DNA of 64,000 nucleotides. It comes from Thamnaconus septentrionalis. Taxonomy: Eukaryota > Chordata > Actinopteri > Tetraodontiformes > Monacanthidae. The translations under genes were made by a program, and so were the position numbers. Shown here in pieces: positions 46,030 to 58,756 of this stretch (the stretch's first letter is position 1; every line of letters begins with the position of its first letter). The notes under the pieces were generated by a model, which saw only the letters and a program-made list of their open reading frames with translations, had not been told where the DNA came from and did not search any database. Where the stretch lies: contig CM020501.1 in assembly GCA_009823395.1 (NCBI GenBank), forward strand, positions 15,402,361 to 15,466,360, written 5' to 3'.

Positions 46030-48610
46030 TTCCCTCCCCCCTCCCTCACACTGATGCAGCCCACGGTGGATGAATAGCAGAGAGGAGCTCGGAAACCCCG
46101 CAGACAGAGATGTTCCTCTTTTGTTTCATTAATTCAGTGACGGGCTCCATCACTGACCCTCTCCAAATCCCAACAGGTGCTCACTGATTAATAATCTCTA
46201 TAGCAGAAAGGAAATAGAGCGTGGCTCCATCCTGGTTGAGCTCCAAAGAAAAAAAAAAAAAAAAAAGAGAATACGCACTGCAAATGTGGGACGCGAACAC
46301 AAAACACGTCCACCGTCTGCATCCACGAGAGGTGATTGTAAGAACATCTTTGATCTTTTCGTTCCCCTCCACCACCACCACCATCACCACCCTTTTTCCT
46401 CTTCCAGGAGTTGCATTTCCTGTAATCCATGACGGACTTAATGTGATTTGTTAGTATCTCTAAATGGCAGCGGGGTGAAAAGAAAAACAGCTGACAGAAA
46501 TTAATAAGTTGAAGAGGAGGACGAGGAGGAGGATGGTTTGGGAGGAGGTGGAGGTGGAGGGCTAACCTGGCAGCGACAACACACATACACACACACACAC
46601 ATAGGGATAATCAAATTGCCTTTGGCGTCGCAGTGAGAGACGTCGGTTGTGTCGTCACTCACTGTAGCATCACAGACGCTCAAAGACGCTCGGACAGGAA
46701 GTCCAGGCAGGCCGAGAGTTGAAGAGTGGAGGTCATTCCAAAGATGGTGATGATTTCTAGAGGAGCAAGAGCAAGAGTTTTTTTTTTTTTGCTTCTTCTT
46801 TGTTATTGATTGATGAAAAAACAATTCAGAATTAAAATCATGAGAGTACATTTGGAGTTGAACAATATCTGCGCAGAATAAGATCAAACGCTGCTCATCC
46901 TTCTTGTTTTTTAAACAATCGTAGCTCATCAGTTTCGTTTCAGAAGTGCAATTTGTGGTTGCGTTACGCTGCCGCTGTCTCATTATATTTTCACTTCAGT
47001 GAGGAGCCATCGCTGGCAAACAATGCTACAGATACAGTAATCCTCATAACCCTTGTTTGGACTTATTTTTTATTATCCGTAAATATGCCAAAACAGTTTA
47101 GCAAAGTAACAATAAAATAAAATGAAAAGGTACAAAAACAAATCCGTTTCTCTCTCTGCTGCTTCCTTTCCCTTTTGCCAAACATGCAAATGATCCAAAG
47201 AAGCACAAGATTTAGCTCAACACTGCAATCAGAGGGCTAGAAATGCTTGTTTCTGGAGTTTTATAGCATTTTGTGAGCCTGTGATGAAGTGCAGCTCTCC
47301 TGGAGGTCCATCCTCACGTCACCTGTCTGCCGCTGCTCTCAAAAAAAAAAAAAAAAAAACAAACAAAAAAAACAAATGAATAGGCTGGCGGAATAAATCC
47401 AGATAACGTCCCCGGTGGTCATCTGCAAGAGTTTAAAATAGAAAAGGGGACTTTCAATTTGCCGGTCGGGTCTAAAGGTAGGTTGTGCTCGCATGAATGA
47501 TGTGTTGGTCAAACATAAAAGCAGCTTGTGTGCACCGTTTGTCAAGACGTCCTTTCATTTCTTCTCCCACCGCGACCCGAGCGTTTGAAGGGGATTTCTT
47601 TTTTTTCTTTTTTTTTTTACCAGCCAACTTTGTTTTGCGCTGAACTTGTGACCTTTGCTTTGGAACCAGCCGCCCTGGGATTGCAACCCTGTCACGGAGA
47701 AATTGTGTTTATATACAACTCATTTGCTCCGGGGTGGTACGCTGAGGCCGAGGACCGCGGTTATCGCCGTCATGCCCCTTTTGTCTTTGGAGTTTTTTAT
47801 TTTCTTTTCACGTGGTCCCTGTGAGCTTGATCTCACGCAGGATATTATAAAGATATCATAATTTGGCCGAGTGTGAGTGTGTCTCTGTGTTTGTGATGCA
47901 TGGACCCATGAAGTAACCCGACTAATAAAACACCAGATTTGCTTCGGCCCCGCTAACAGTTGTGCAGCGGGTAAACAGTGATAGATTTGTTAACAGGAAA
48001 CTAAAATACACGGCGCCGATGACATCAATTGGGCTGAATAAGACGAATGAGACGAGAGCGAATGAGCAAATTCACTCCACCGTTTACCTCCCGACTCAGG
48101 ACTTTCTGTGGAATCTCCGCTCAAACTCAAAAAAAGCTCATTACGACATCGGCGGTGGGACCTCTGCAGATGACGGGGCCCGTAAATCTCCACTTTATGC
48201 CACATTACAGCCGCTCGCTTTGATGGAGACGGCTTCACCCACTCCGACATTGTTTACCATCATCCCCGCACACAGGCCAAAATTACTTCCTGGGAACGGG
48301 GTTAAACAGCTGCGCTTTGATGGGCGAAAAAGTATTACGTAAATGCACCACAAATCAAGGGGGGCGAAATAAAGGAGAAACGCTGAACATGTGTGAAAGC
48401 AGCAGCGGCAGCATGGTCACAAGGAGGGTGGCGCGGCTGAACTGCCGGTCTGTGCAGCATGTGTAGGCATCCACTTGAATCCACGGGTATGTGCACGTTA
48501 ATGCTTCCACTGCAGGAAATAAATATATTGACAACGTGGAGGGATGGATGGACGCTGACCAAAAGGAAAAAGTATCTCAGAAAGAGTAAAAACAAAACTA
48601 AACAATACAA
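46030..48610. other. gene-free stretch
   Basis: Contains A-runs at 46249-46266 and 47341-47359, a (CCA)n stretch at 46370-46390 and a purine-rich stretch at 46510-46560. A 126-codon open frame at 47962-48342 (+) has no recognisable domain. Otherwise unique. Confidence 0.45.
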
Positions 48611-49580
48611 AAGTCAGCAGATCAGTATCACACCACAGCTGAGAAGAAGTAAAGTCAGCGCTTCAAACACAAGAATGAAAACTCTTTACTAGTTAGCCAG
48701 TGTTCCACTTTTTGCTAGTTAGTTATCTTAGCCTTGTGCTAGTTCAAAGAAGTTTTACTTTCCTGCTAGCGGGTTCTTGTTTTTTTGTTTGTTTGCTTTT
48801 GTTTTTCACTTTGTCCGGGTGACGGAAAAGTCGTAAAACTAGGGTGATGATAGCTGTAAGCAGTAAACCTCCCCAGAGCAACTGGCAACCGAAAATGTTG
48901 GGGAAAAAAAACAGAGTTCATATCAGTATTACTCCAAGACTGGGAAAGTAAAGTTAGCATTAAAAACACAAATCGGAGAAATGTAAATGCAGGACTAGTT
49001 CACTTGTTTCTCTATTCGGGCAGCTTTTCAGCTGTTTATGTTTTCTACATTTAGAAGCCAGCTAGCTTTTTTGGCCTTTTTGGCTTTTTGGCTTTTTGGC
49101 CAACCTTGTGAAAAGTCCTGAAACAAAGAGGCTGCAAGTGTCCACTAGGTTGAAACCCTTCACTTTCTCTCTCTCCCTCTCTCTCTTTCCCACTCTCTCT
49201 CCTGGCAAACAAGAACTTGGAAACCAAAGAATGTTCATATCATTACCACCCTGCAACCCAGAGCATAAATTCAGCATATAACCCCAACAAGCTAATGCGA
49301 AAAATGAAAAACGAATTGGTTAACTTGTGTTTCTCTTCACTAGCAAGTTTTTTTTTTAGTTTTACTTTGCGTTGATTCGAAGCCAATTACATGTTGGAAT
49401 TTCACTAGTTATTACCAACTTTTTTTATTGCTCCATTATTGCATTTTTCTTTGCTTTCACTTGGACAGCAGAGTGAAAATTCTTGAAACAAGGGCGACGA
49501 CGGCCTCATGTGGTGCGAAACAGCTTAAAAGTTGGAAACCAAAGAAAATCTGAGAACGTATTCTTCAAACGAGGGACACC
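48611..49580. repeat. degenerate tandem array, about three units of roughly 300-325 bp
   Basis: The same ordered set of short blocks recurs at a spacing of about 300-325 bp. TTCATATCA-like blocks followed by AG-rich text occur at about 48918 and 49231, with a weaker copy near 48618. GGCAACCGAAAAT (48894), GGAAACCAAAGAA (49219) and GGAAACCAAAGAA (49534) form a series. GTGAAAAGTCCTGAAACAAA (near 49108) matches GTGAAAATTCTTGAAACAA (near 49472) and GACGGAAAAGTCGTAAAACT (near 48821). AGTTTTACTTT recurs two periods apart (48751, 49358). The units carry no coding frame and match no family I know. Confidence 0.6.
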
Positions 49581-49857
49581 TGCAGCGAACAATAAAATGC
49601 ATGTCTTGCCTTGATGCTGAACTATTTAACATCTGAATGCACAGCAGACAACCACAACTACAACAACAACACCTTCCAACTGACAGCGACTTTGTGCTTA
49701 AATGTTACTCATCTCTCTAAACTGATCCATAGGAGACTTTTGCAGGTAGCATTGCTGAACGTGTGGAGACGTGGACCAGATGTGTCTTTATCGCTTGCTG
49801 TTGAGAGGATGAGGAGGGTGATGCAGAGCTTCACAGAGGGTGATGGAAAGCAGAAAG

Positions 49858-49894
49858 AGTGTGTGTGTGTGTGAGTGAGTGTGCGTGTGTGTGC
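49858..49894. repeat. (GT)n-rich stretch
   Basis: Imperfect GT run with GAGTGAGT interruptions; CA/GT-rich patches also occur at 50144-50169 and 50183-50196. Confidence 0.85.
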
Positions 49895-51328
49895 ACGAGG
49901 GAGGGCGGCTAGTCACAGCACTCTGATTTATGAGGCAACTGCTGGATGGTGGTCGGAGCGCGGGGGGCCACCTACGCCGGTGCATGACCTCTGACCCCGC
50001 CCTTCACTCCTGAAACCAACTCAGCTGTCTTCCCTGAAGCCACACGGCGGCGGCGAGGAACACACAGGCGCACAACGAGCGCACACACAAACAAACGCAG
50101 AGACACATGCTTAAATTTAGGTCACGGCCAACACTGTAACAGATGTGTGTGGTGTGTGTGTGTGTGTGTTCTCTATCCAACCACACACACACACATAGAC
50201 GTTTTGGAAAGACATTGTCACGTATGGTTTCAGAAGAAAGGCTTCACCTGACTGAGAAGAAGGAGAAATTTTTCTGATTGTTTTTGTGTGTTTTCAGGTA
50301 AACTGCCAGTACCGCCACCATTAAATAAATTATACATGAAACAAATTCTACATTAAATTAGAAGTTAGGACAATGTTTGCTGTTACAATCCATTTTAATT
50401 CATCCATCCATCCATCGACTTTCTATTTTGTTCAGTTCAGTTTTCAATAAGAAAAAGTTTATTGGCCTTGAAGTGGAATATTTTCTGAGGACTATTTCCA
50501 GCTGACTTGGCAAAAAAAAGTAAACAATCCTGTAACTGTCTGACTTTAGTCAATTTAACTAAACTCTGGCATAAAGACAACAATTTGTTTTTTCAAAGCA
50601 AGTGTGTTCATAGGGAATATCGTGAACATACAAGACATTTGTATGGTAAGAAAGCAAATATAGTCTCAATACAAATTCTATATCAATATAATATGGTCAA
50701 TATAATTAAAATGTTAAGGTGTGAAAGAGCGTCAGTCATAAATCCACTCACGCACACCAAAAAAATGAAGTAATAAAGATTTGGAAAAAATGTGCACATG
50801 TTAAGTAATTGAATTGAGAACATTATAATTTGTGCGAGACGAGCCCTGCCAGTGTGTTCTAGTCAGTCAGGCTCATCTGCATCTTGAGTTGTGTTCTTGA
50901 GTTTTCAATTACTTGACACGCATTAAATTGCTCCCATGTCTCAGACGTTAAAACATTCGGCTCAACATCACAAACTCTCTCACTGGCTGTGACCTCGCCG
51001 CTCGCTGGATCCGCTGCTTCCCACCTGCTACAGATATAAACAGCCAGTTGCTACGTGGCAGAACGCAACAGAAATTGAAAATAAATAAATAAATAAATAA
51101 ATAAGTTGTCATCGCGTTACAAACTGACAGCCAGGAAGCTTTTAACTTGTTTTGCTATAAGATGTTGACGAGTCGTTTCCACGGTAGCGAGCCGTCAATG
51201 ACGCAAGTCTGTAAGCTGGTGATGTGAAACGCCTGAGAATGCAGTGACGTCGTGGTCCGTCACGCCAACGTGCGTCACTTTTTTAGTCGCACAAACTGTC
51301 GCGAGCCGCCAAGCTGTTTACGGTGAAA
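49895..51328. other. gene-free stretch
   Basis: AT-rich unique sequence. A CATCCATCCATCCATC block at 50402-50416 may be the tail of the teleost repeat seen at 16 kb. An (AAAT)n microsatellite lies at 51078-51104. No exon recognised. Confidence 0.45.
51078..51104. repeat. (AAAT)n microsatellite
   Basis: About six to seven perfect AAAT units. Confidence 0.95.
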
Positions 51329-51336
51329 CCATATGG

Positions 51337-51736
51337 CATAGGTGTCAAACTCACTGGCCCGCAGTGTAATTATATTTGGCCCGTGAGGCAATATGAAATC
51401 ACGACTAGAGCTGGCCCGCCGGTACTATAAAGCACATGTACTGCTAATACTACAAATCCCAGAATGCTCTACTTATATTTTGGCATGTCAATCAGGACAG
51501 GATGTTTATTTTTATCTTATTTTAAAAAGCATTATTAGGAACGTTTTTTTTTATTGTATAGTATTAAACTTTGCTTGTTCGATATTAAGGTTGAAGCAAA
51601 ACTTGTTTGGGTCCATTTAAAAAAGTTTACTGTCATATCTGGAGGAAGATTTTTTTCAGTCAATGTCAATGTTGGCCTGCGACTTCGTCCGAGTTTGAAA
51701 TTTTGGCCCACTGTGTTTGTGAGTTTGACACCCTTG
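51337..51736. mobile_element. non-autonomous hAT transposon with 8-bp target duplication
   Basis: The left end CATAGGTGTCAAACTCAC (51337-51354) and the complement of the right end, CAAGGGTGTCAAACTCAC (ending at 51736), are terminal inverted repeats with two mismatches. Flanking octamers CCATATGG (51329-51336) and CCATATGT (51737-51744) are a 7-of-8 target duplication, the hAT hallmark. The subterminal GGCCCGCAGTG and TTTGGCCC motifs are typical of the widespread vertebrate element that begins CAGGGGTGTCAAACTC. At 400 bp with no transposase it is a MITE. Confidence 0.88.
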
Positions 51737-52391
51737 CCATATGTTGTCTGGTGCGAGCTGCACCCACTGCTCCACCTATTGTTGTTGTTTGATGATGGGG
51801 GCTGGGTTCATGTTTGTCTAACTATGCTGCCAACTAGTGGTCTGGCATGCACAATGCAGCTTCCCTACTTTGCTCAGTTGAAGGACGACAACACAAAGCA
51901 AAGTTCTTTCCGTTTCCAGTGGCTCCTGCTGTCGGTGGCTCCTGACTCAACGTGGCCTCAGTTCAGAGGAATTCACTGGAGGCTTCACAGCGGCATGGAG
52001 GACATGACTCACTGCCTGTTTCACACATTTTCAGCACTGTTTTGTTTTTTTTTGTTTGCTTGTTTTTCCTTCCCTTTGGATTTTACAACGAGGCTGCGAG
52101 GGTCAGGCTTAAAAATCTGTGATGATGACGAGTCCAAATTGTTGAATTTTAAAAAGTTAAGCTATCTGCATGCGGCAGTGAAATCAGAGGAGGAAAAATG
52201 AATAATAATAATGACGATAACGAGGAGAAGAAGAATGATAAGCAGGAGGAACAACACAGTGGCGTGTTTTCAGCAGACTCCTCTCCTTTCATCCTCCACA
52301 CCTCATTTTCTTCTGTTCCTACACAGACGATTCAGAGCTGTGACCTTCACTCACACACAAACACACACTCACACATCTGCTTGCATTTAGA

Positions 52392-52393
<2 letters not shown>

Positions 52394-52427
<34 letters not shown>
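52394..52427. repeat. (CT)n microsatellite
   Basis: Perfect CT run of about 34 bp. Confidence 0.97.
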
Positions 52428-52433
<6 letters not shown>

Positions 52434-55400
52434 ACTCCCCCTTCCCGCCTTTTCCTCCCTTTGTCGTCCCTATTGTTGTTTCCTCGCCTTTGAAACTTAA
52501 AAATATCCCACCTCGATTATGTTCTGTACATTTTGTTACCATGGTGATTGCCATGTAGCGCAAGCGCAACCTGCGCGCGTGTGTGTGTGTGGCTGTGCTA
52601 TCAGCCGAGCACAGATTCTAAAGCTATTTTCCGAGGAAACAACAGCAAAAGGAGCAACACCCACCATCCCCTCTCTAGTTTCCTCCCGCTTTCTCTTCCC
52701 CCTTCCTCTCATCTTCCTCACTCTGCTCCCATCTTCTTCCTCCGCCACCTTCCTCCCTCCCTTATCACGGGAGCAGCCCCTCCCACGCTGCACCCCGACA
52801 CGGCCCTCGTGCACCCCCATGGCAACAGCGAGGAGATGGATTGGGCGGAGGATCCTGACAGACGCTGCAGGTTGTTCTTCCAGCGGCCAGTCGGACCTGC
52901 GGCAGAATCACTCTGAAAACTGTGTCACCTCATCAACGTCAGGGGCCTCACACACAAGCGGCAGAAGCCACATTTCCTATAAAACCTTGAGAATTTTGCT
53001 TGAGAGCTTCTTTTTTTTTGGGAGCAGCATCATTTGAAACAATTTCCACCACTTCGTTTTTGCAATAAAGTGGCTTAGGGTGGTTTTAAACGTTGTCAAA
53101 ACAGGTCACATGACCTCCTCGTGTCATCAGAGACATTTCCATTTAACCCTTACCAACAGGTCAACATGGCCCATAGCATTAGCAGGTCTTCATGACATGG
53201 ATCAGCATCAGTTCTTTTCCTGGTCTTGTTGACCTCGTAGGGTTTGTCCCATAATGTTAGTTTACTTTGCACAGTAATGGGAATGCAGGACACTTTATTT
53301 TTCACTTTTAAAGCAAATTTTCAAAGGTTTGTTTTAAATTTACTCAACGTTTCAAGGAAATGCACCAACAGTTTGGCCCCTGTGAAGGAGTTTCCATCGC
53401 ACACGAGCGTGCGCTGGTGAAAGTCTCCCTGCTTGCCTCAGTTAACAGACAATAAAAGCGATGAAGCGATGTTTTCTTTCTGTATGTGATCTAATTAGAT
53501 CTGTATCATTCCGTCACGTAATGAATTCCCTCGCGTGTTGGCTTAATCGTGCGCATGTGTGGTTTGTTCCGTGCAGTTTGAAGAAGTGGGGCGATAGCAC
53601 CTTCCAGTGCGGGGCCGCCACCAACATCTGGGTTGCAGGGGGGGAAAATGGGGGATCAACAGCAAACAGCACTCAGGCAGGATTTCTGCAGCACTAAATG
53701 ATATCCAATGATACTGCCAGTTACTGCACTCTCTCGTTTTGTTACTTATTTGAACTAAAGGCTAAATAAATAAACTATAAAAAGCTAAATGCTAAGATTT
53801 GACACCCTTAAAAATGTTTTTCTTGGTTTTTCTCAACTAATCAATTCAATTATTTAGTTTTTTGTGCAATTGATTGTTTTTTAATCAATTCTCATTAGAT
53901 AGACATAATGAAGATGGTACAAAGAGGACCAGGATGAAACAAGAACTCTAAAACAGATGAGTAGAACGGCTAACTAGCTATGGCCAAAGCAAAATATCTA
54001 CAGTGAAAACTCTGGCTTTTCATTTTTCTGCATATCCAATTATTAGACTGCGAGCCATCTTTTGATTCCATGTAAATAAATTGTTCTGATGCAAGCTGGA
54101 ATAAAAACCTGGCTATATTTCTTTTAACCAACACTCACACAGTAACCTGTTTTCAACATTTCGGCGCTGCTGCAGAAAAATAAAAAGAGAGAGGAAAAAA
54201 AAACAACAAAGCGTTCTGCTTTTAAAGACCTTGTAATGATTCACGCATTAATAAAGGAACGCGTGTTTGCTGCCCAGTACAAAATAAAACATGAAACAGT
54301 ACAGCTGTAAGAAAAGAAAAAGAAAAAGAAAAAGTTGGAAACAGTAAGAAAGTATCTGCAGCCTCTTTTTTTTTTTTTACTGTGCGAATCATCAAGGGAG
54401 GAAAAAAAATTCCAGCAGTCGACTCGCTGTGGGTAATAACGCCGCCGTGCAGCGGCCTGCCGGTCACATGGGCGTCGGCGGGTGGTGTGTGCGCCGCGAT
54501 AAGCCTCTTCCTGTGTCTCGGCTGGTGTGTAATTGCCTCTCCTGGAGACTGACAGCTGTACTGTTGGTTCTGGATGAGCGCGCGCCAGGTAATGGGGGAT
54601 CTTGGGTGGGTGGAGGAGAGTGGTGGTGGTGGTGGGTGGGGGGTTTAGCTGAGTCGCACACCCGAGAGGAATCATGGCTTCACCTACACATGGGGACGCC
54701 GCGCCTCCATCCAGCTGCTGGTGTCTGGATTTGCGACAAGGGGCTTCAGCTGACTCCCCTGGTAGCCAGTCCTGCAGAGCCGACACAATCTCCAGCCCCC
54801 TCCGCATGTCCACACCTGCTGCACTACATGTAGCACCATTAAACCGTCAGGCTGCATCCCGTCTGATACCGACTCCCCCGTCTCCTCCCCTCCTAAGCCC
54901 ACCCACCCACCTAGACGCCTCCCCACCCACCTTCCCCACCCACTTCCCCACCAATCCCTTCTAACAAACTTGTTTTAATGAAAAATACATCCCTGAGTTT
55001 GGTGGATTTAGCGGATTTCGCCTCCCACTATCATCTCTCCTCCTCTATCCGGGATTTGATGGAGCCTTGGCGGTGGCAACAATCCACATAGGCAAAAAAA
55101 AAAAAAAAAAAGCGCTGACACCGGAGCGCAGAGTATTTCTGTGCACATTTAAGGATTGAAAGAGGGAGAGAGGGAAGCGGTGAGAGGGAAAGGTGAGAGC
55201 GTCCCGGGAGGCTGGCGCACTGCATTGTGCTAGCGGTGCAACTGTCAAGGGCTCCGCCAACAAGGAGAGGAAGGACGCTGCTGACTCCGACCCCTTGATG
55301 ATATTTCAGATACATAAACAGGTTGTTGTGCCTGATTTAGATTTTATGTTCCAATAAAGACGAGCGCACCCGGTTTTGGATGACACACTTTGCGATATAT

Positions 55401-55616
55401 CGAGATTTTTTTTTATTTACTTTTTATTTTTTGCGAGTGTCAGACGCATCGGTTCAAAGAGAAGGATCAGTGCTTTACGGCTACTGCACTCTGTGTTAGA
55501 TGTTACTGTACTTATGCGAAAAAACTATAAGGGGTGACATATGGTGACAAAATGCTTGGGTCCACATCAAACCACAGACATTCCCAGACCACAATAATTC
55601 ACAGCAGATGAGGCCT

Positions 55617-55618
<2 letters not shown>

Positions 55619-55661
<43 letters not shown>
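55619..55661. repeat. (CA)n microsatellite
   Basis: Perfect CA run of about 43 bp. Confidence 0.97.
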
Positions 55662-55664
<3 letters not shown>

Positions 55665-56767
55665 TCCCATGGGGACAGTGGCTTTGATGGAAAGCGCCAC
55701 AGCAGTGTGGTCGTTATTCACTGGCTACATCTGTGATGTTTTTCTAATTACTGATATCAGCGACCGCGAAAGGACCTTAATAAAAATGTCATAAAAGCCA
55801 CGTAGATGCAAAGTGTGCGACCGTACATGCTTGCGTGTTTCATTTTAAATCAGTGGGCCAATTCCGAACCTTCTCTTTCCTTCTCCTGCGAAAACAACTG
55901 GGCATCCAGCCAAAAACTGTGACCTGCTCCTTTGCACCATCTTCCGTAATTAGACAACAGAACACAACTGCACTTCCACTGACTGCGGCAAGGTGAAAGC
56001 TCAATGTCTCACCCCTGTGACGTTGAGCTGGATGGTTTGGCCAGTTTACTCCCCAATATTTTTGAGGGGGATTTGTTTGTTAACGATTTAGGCTGCCACC
56101 TCCCAGTAGGGGGCGGTCAAACTCCCGCATCCTCGCCGAACTCGCCGGAAAGTATCGGCCGTATTGCCGCCCCGACCTCCTGCGTTGTTTTGCAGGAGGC
56201 AGCGCGAAGCCTCGCCAAAAGAACTGGGAGGTGAAGCAGGCAGGTCAGAGATCTGGCGGCCAAAGCAAGCAGGAGGATAAGACAGTTGCTGATGAAAGTG
56301 GTTGCACCACCTGAAGGCTGGAGGTTCACAAAAAGGGCAACGTCGCACAATCCTTACTGAAACTCTTTGCAGTGCTTTGAGTCGGGGGGGGCAGGCGGGG
56401 AAAACTTTCAGAGAAAAATGCCGATTGTTTAGCAGCTTGGTGCTTCATACACAAAATAAAAAGCAGTCACACACTTGGAAATGATTTCTGTGACGGGGGT
56501 TTGGGGAGTGAGGGTGAGAGGGTGCTGGGGGGGGGCAGAACATCACCGGCTGTCTCTCTCTGTTGACTGCGGTCCACAGTTTCTGCGTCCGCCGCTCCTC
56601 CAGCTGTCCCTTGTCATCCGTCCCACGTCCTTGACTCCTCACTTCTGACGGCTCTGGACCCCCGACGCCCCCCCCTGCCCGGCCCGGCGGGACCCCCGGC
56701 CCGTCCTCTCCGACAGCTCGTTCCCATGGCTTGGCCGCCGCTTTGTAGCCTGGAACAGACGGACAGA

Positions 56768-56808
56768 GAAAGAGAGAGAGAGTGAGAGAGAGAGAGAGAG
56801 TGAGAGAG
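56768..56808. repeat. (GA)n microsatellite
   Basis: GA run of about 41 bp with two GTGA interruptions. Confidence 0.95.
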
Positions 56809-57522
56809 CACACCACCCCCGAAGATCAGCACGGGAACCTTTCATCACGGGAGAGGCGGAGAGGGGGAGCGGGGAGGGGGACACACACAGGTGACAGCGG
56901 CGCTTGAGCACAGGTAGATATGTATTCTATTATTCACAGGCCGGCAAAGGCGTCAGATCTCCCCGGCGATCGCTACAGACAGCCGTGTCAGGGGTGACAT
57001 CAAACAGACGAGGGCCGAGCGACGCCGCCGCCGCCGCCCGCCGCCGCGGAGGTGATTCCCAGGTGGCCGCGCCGAGAGACCCTCCCACTGGAGGAGGCGG
57101 CGGGGTCACGAGAGGTGACCCGGCGACACAGGTCAAAGCTTTGATCCAATCAGAGGGAAAATATCCAGGGGGACGGGAGGGGTGGGAGGGGCTTTCAGGT
57201 GGAGGGGAGGCGGTGGGTGGGTGGGGGGGTGTAGTGATTGACTGTCTCAGCCAAAAACCGGGAGCCCAAAGAAGGAAGTGAGCAGCAGCGGCAGCAGCAG
57301 CTTCAGCAGCTCCATCATTATTTAATCGGCAGCTCGCCTCCGAGACCAAAACACAGGGTGGAAACAAAGAAAAAGGCCCCTTGATAACCGTCATTATTCC
57401 ACTGAATCTTTTATGAGCCCCCCCCCCCACCATTAGAAAGTCAATTGCCGGTTATGCATTCACGCAGGCAGCGAGCAGGCACCCCGAGTGTGACCCTGGA
57501 GCTTGACCTCGCACGCTTTGAA

Positions 57523-57537
57523 CTCTCTCTCTCTCTC

Positions 57538-57573
<36 letters not shown>
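57523..57573. repeat. (CT)n microsatellite
   Basis: CT run of about 51 bp with one CCC interruption. Confidence 0.97.
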
Positions 57574-57779
57574 CCCCTCGCTCCCCCTGCCCGCGCCGGA
57601 GGAGGAGTGAAGGCTTTGATTCGTGGGGGCTCGTCCAGCAGCATAAGTAAACCGCATTACACTTCAGGAATGTCAATAGCGGAAAGTGCTTTTGTGAAAA
57701 ATTCATTGGACGTCCCCCCCACCACCACCACCTACCCCCCAACCCCCTCCGACTGAACCACGTAATTATTGAGAGAGCG

Positions 57780-57960
57780 CGTTTAAATAGCATCTTAGGA
57801 TGGCGCAGGAATGCGCGCAGCTTCCATTTCGGCGTCCTAACCGATCATTCGCGGTGCCAGAGAGGAGGCCGAGGATCCGGAAGGAGACGCGACGCGCTCG
57901 GCAGCGAGGGAGGTGATCGGTTCAAGACTGGAAAGCTCTCCCGCGGACCCCCGGACACCC
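57780..57960. promoter_or_regulatory. CpG-rich segment, promoter-like
   Basis: CG dinucleotides are dense (for example GAGACGCGACGCGCTCGGC near 57884-57902) and include TTTAAATAG near 57782-57790. It could be a promoter for an unseen transcript, but no exon with coding potential follows on either strand. Confidence 0.25.
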
Positions 57961-58288
57961 AGAAAGCCCTCGGAATTGGAGCCGACCGCCATCACAAACA
58001 GCTGTGGAGAAGCGGCTCTGACGCAGCAGCAGCAGACGAGATACGATGATATTTTACTGCAGCGTCATCCCGGCCTGAGACGTGCGCACTCACATGTTAA
58101 AGAGGCAAAAAAAAAAATCAAACCCACACATATTTGCTTTGTGCTCGTCAGATCAGATCCTCTGACAGTCCACGATGCAGCGAGCTGCGCCTGCCATGAG
58201 CATCAACATGGCTGCGCTCAGACTCGGCTGCCGTCGCTCATCACTTCCCTTCTGAACTTCACACGTCCAGGCAGACGGCGCTCACTTC

Positions 58289-58315
58289 CTGTCTGTCTGT
58301 CTGTCTGTCTGTCTG
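58289..58315. repeat. (GTCT)n microsatellite
   Basis: About six perfect tetranucleotide units. Confidence 0.97.
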
Positions 58316-58715
58316 CCGGCAAGATGTTCTGTCTCTGGGGGAATGGGGACGGACAGGCGGAGTGACGGCGGCGCTCTGTCTGCATTGTTTCTTCTGTCGC
58401 GTCCTGCAACAGCACGTGCTGTGTGTTCACTCTTAAAACTGCGAGCCCTTCGCTGTAAGTGAAGAAGACGAGTCCTTCTCCTGTCCTTCACCGTTACAGC
58501 GCGAGCCACGTCTGCGGAAGCAAATGAAAGGTGTCGGACTCTGAATCATCATCATCGTCTGCCACCCGGAACCCAAACCTCAGCGCCCAGGAGGTGGGGC
58601 CTCCATGATGTGATGGGGATCTGGGTAAACTGTGATCTCCTCCTCTGTCAGACATCAGCGTCCTCCCTCAAGACAAGAGGTTGATGACAAGACGCAAAGC
58701 AAAAAAAACAACAAC

Positions 58716-58717
<2 letters not shown>

Positions 58718-58754
<37 letters not shown>
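58718..58754. repeat. (CA)n microsatellite
   Basis: Perfect CA run of about 37 bp preceded by CAA units. Confidence 0.97.

Positions 58755-58756
<2 letters not shown>

Larger units (their letters stand above)
51745..56766. other. gene-free stretch
   Basis: Contains (CT)n at 52394-52427, a C/T-rich stretch at 52665-52760, a (GAAAAA)n stretch at 54314-54333, an A-run at 55096-55112, (CA)n at 55619-55661 and G-rich or CCACC-rich strings at 54600-54650 and 54890-54950. A 76-codon frame at 56004-56234 (+) is unfamiliar. No exon is recognised. Confidence 0.45.

Noticed and set aside
47962..48342. 126-codon plus-strand open frame
   Set aside because: No recognisable motif and no exon boundaries; unrelated open frames occur on the other strand.
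56004..56234. 76-codon plus-strand frame followed by a possible donor (GAG|GTGAAG)
   Set aside because: The composition is plausible, but I recognise no family and there is no clear acceptor; GC content alone could keep it open.
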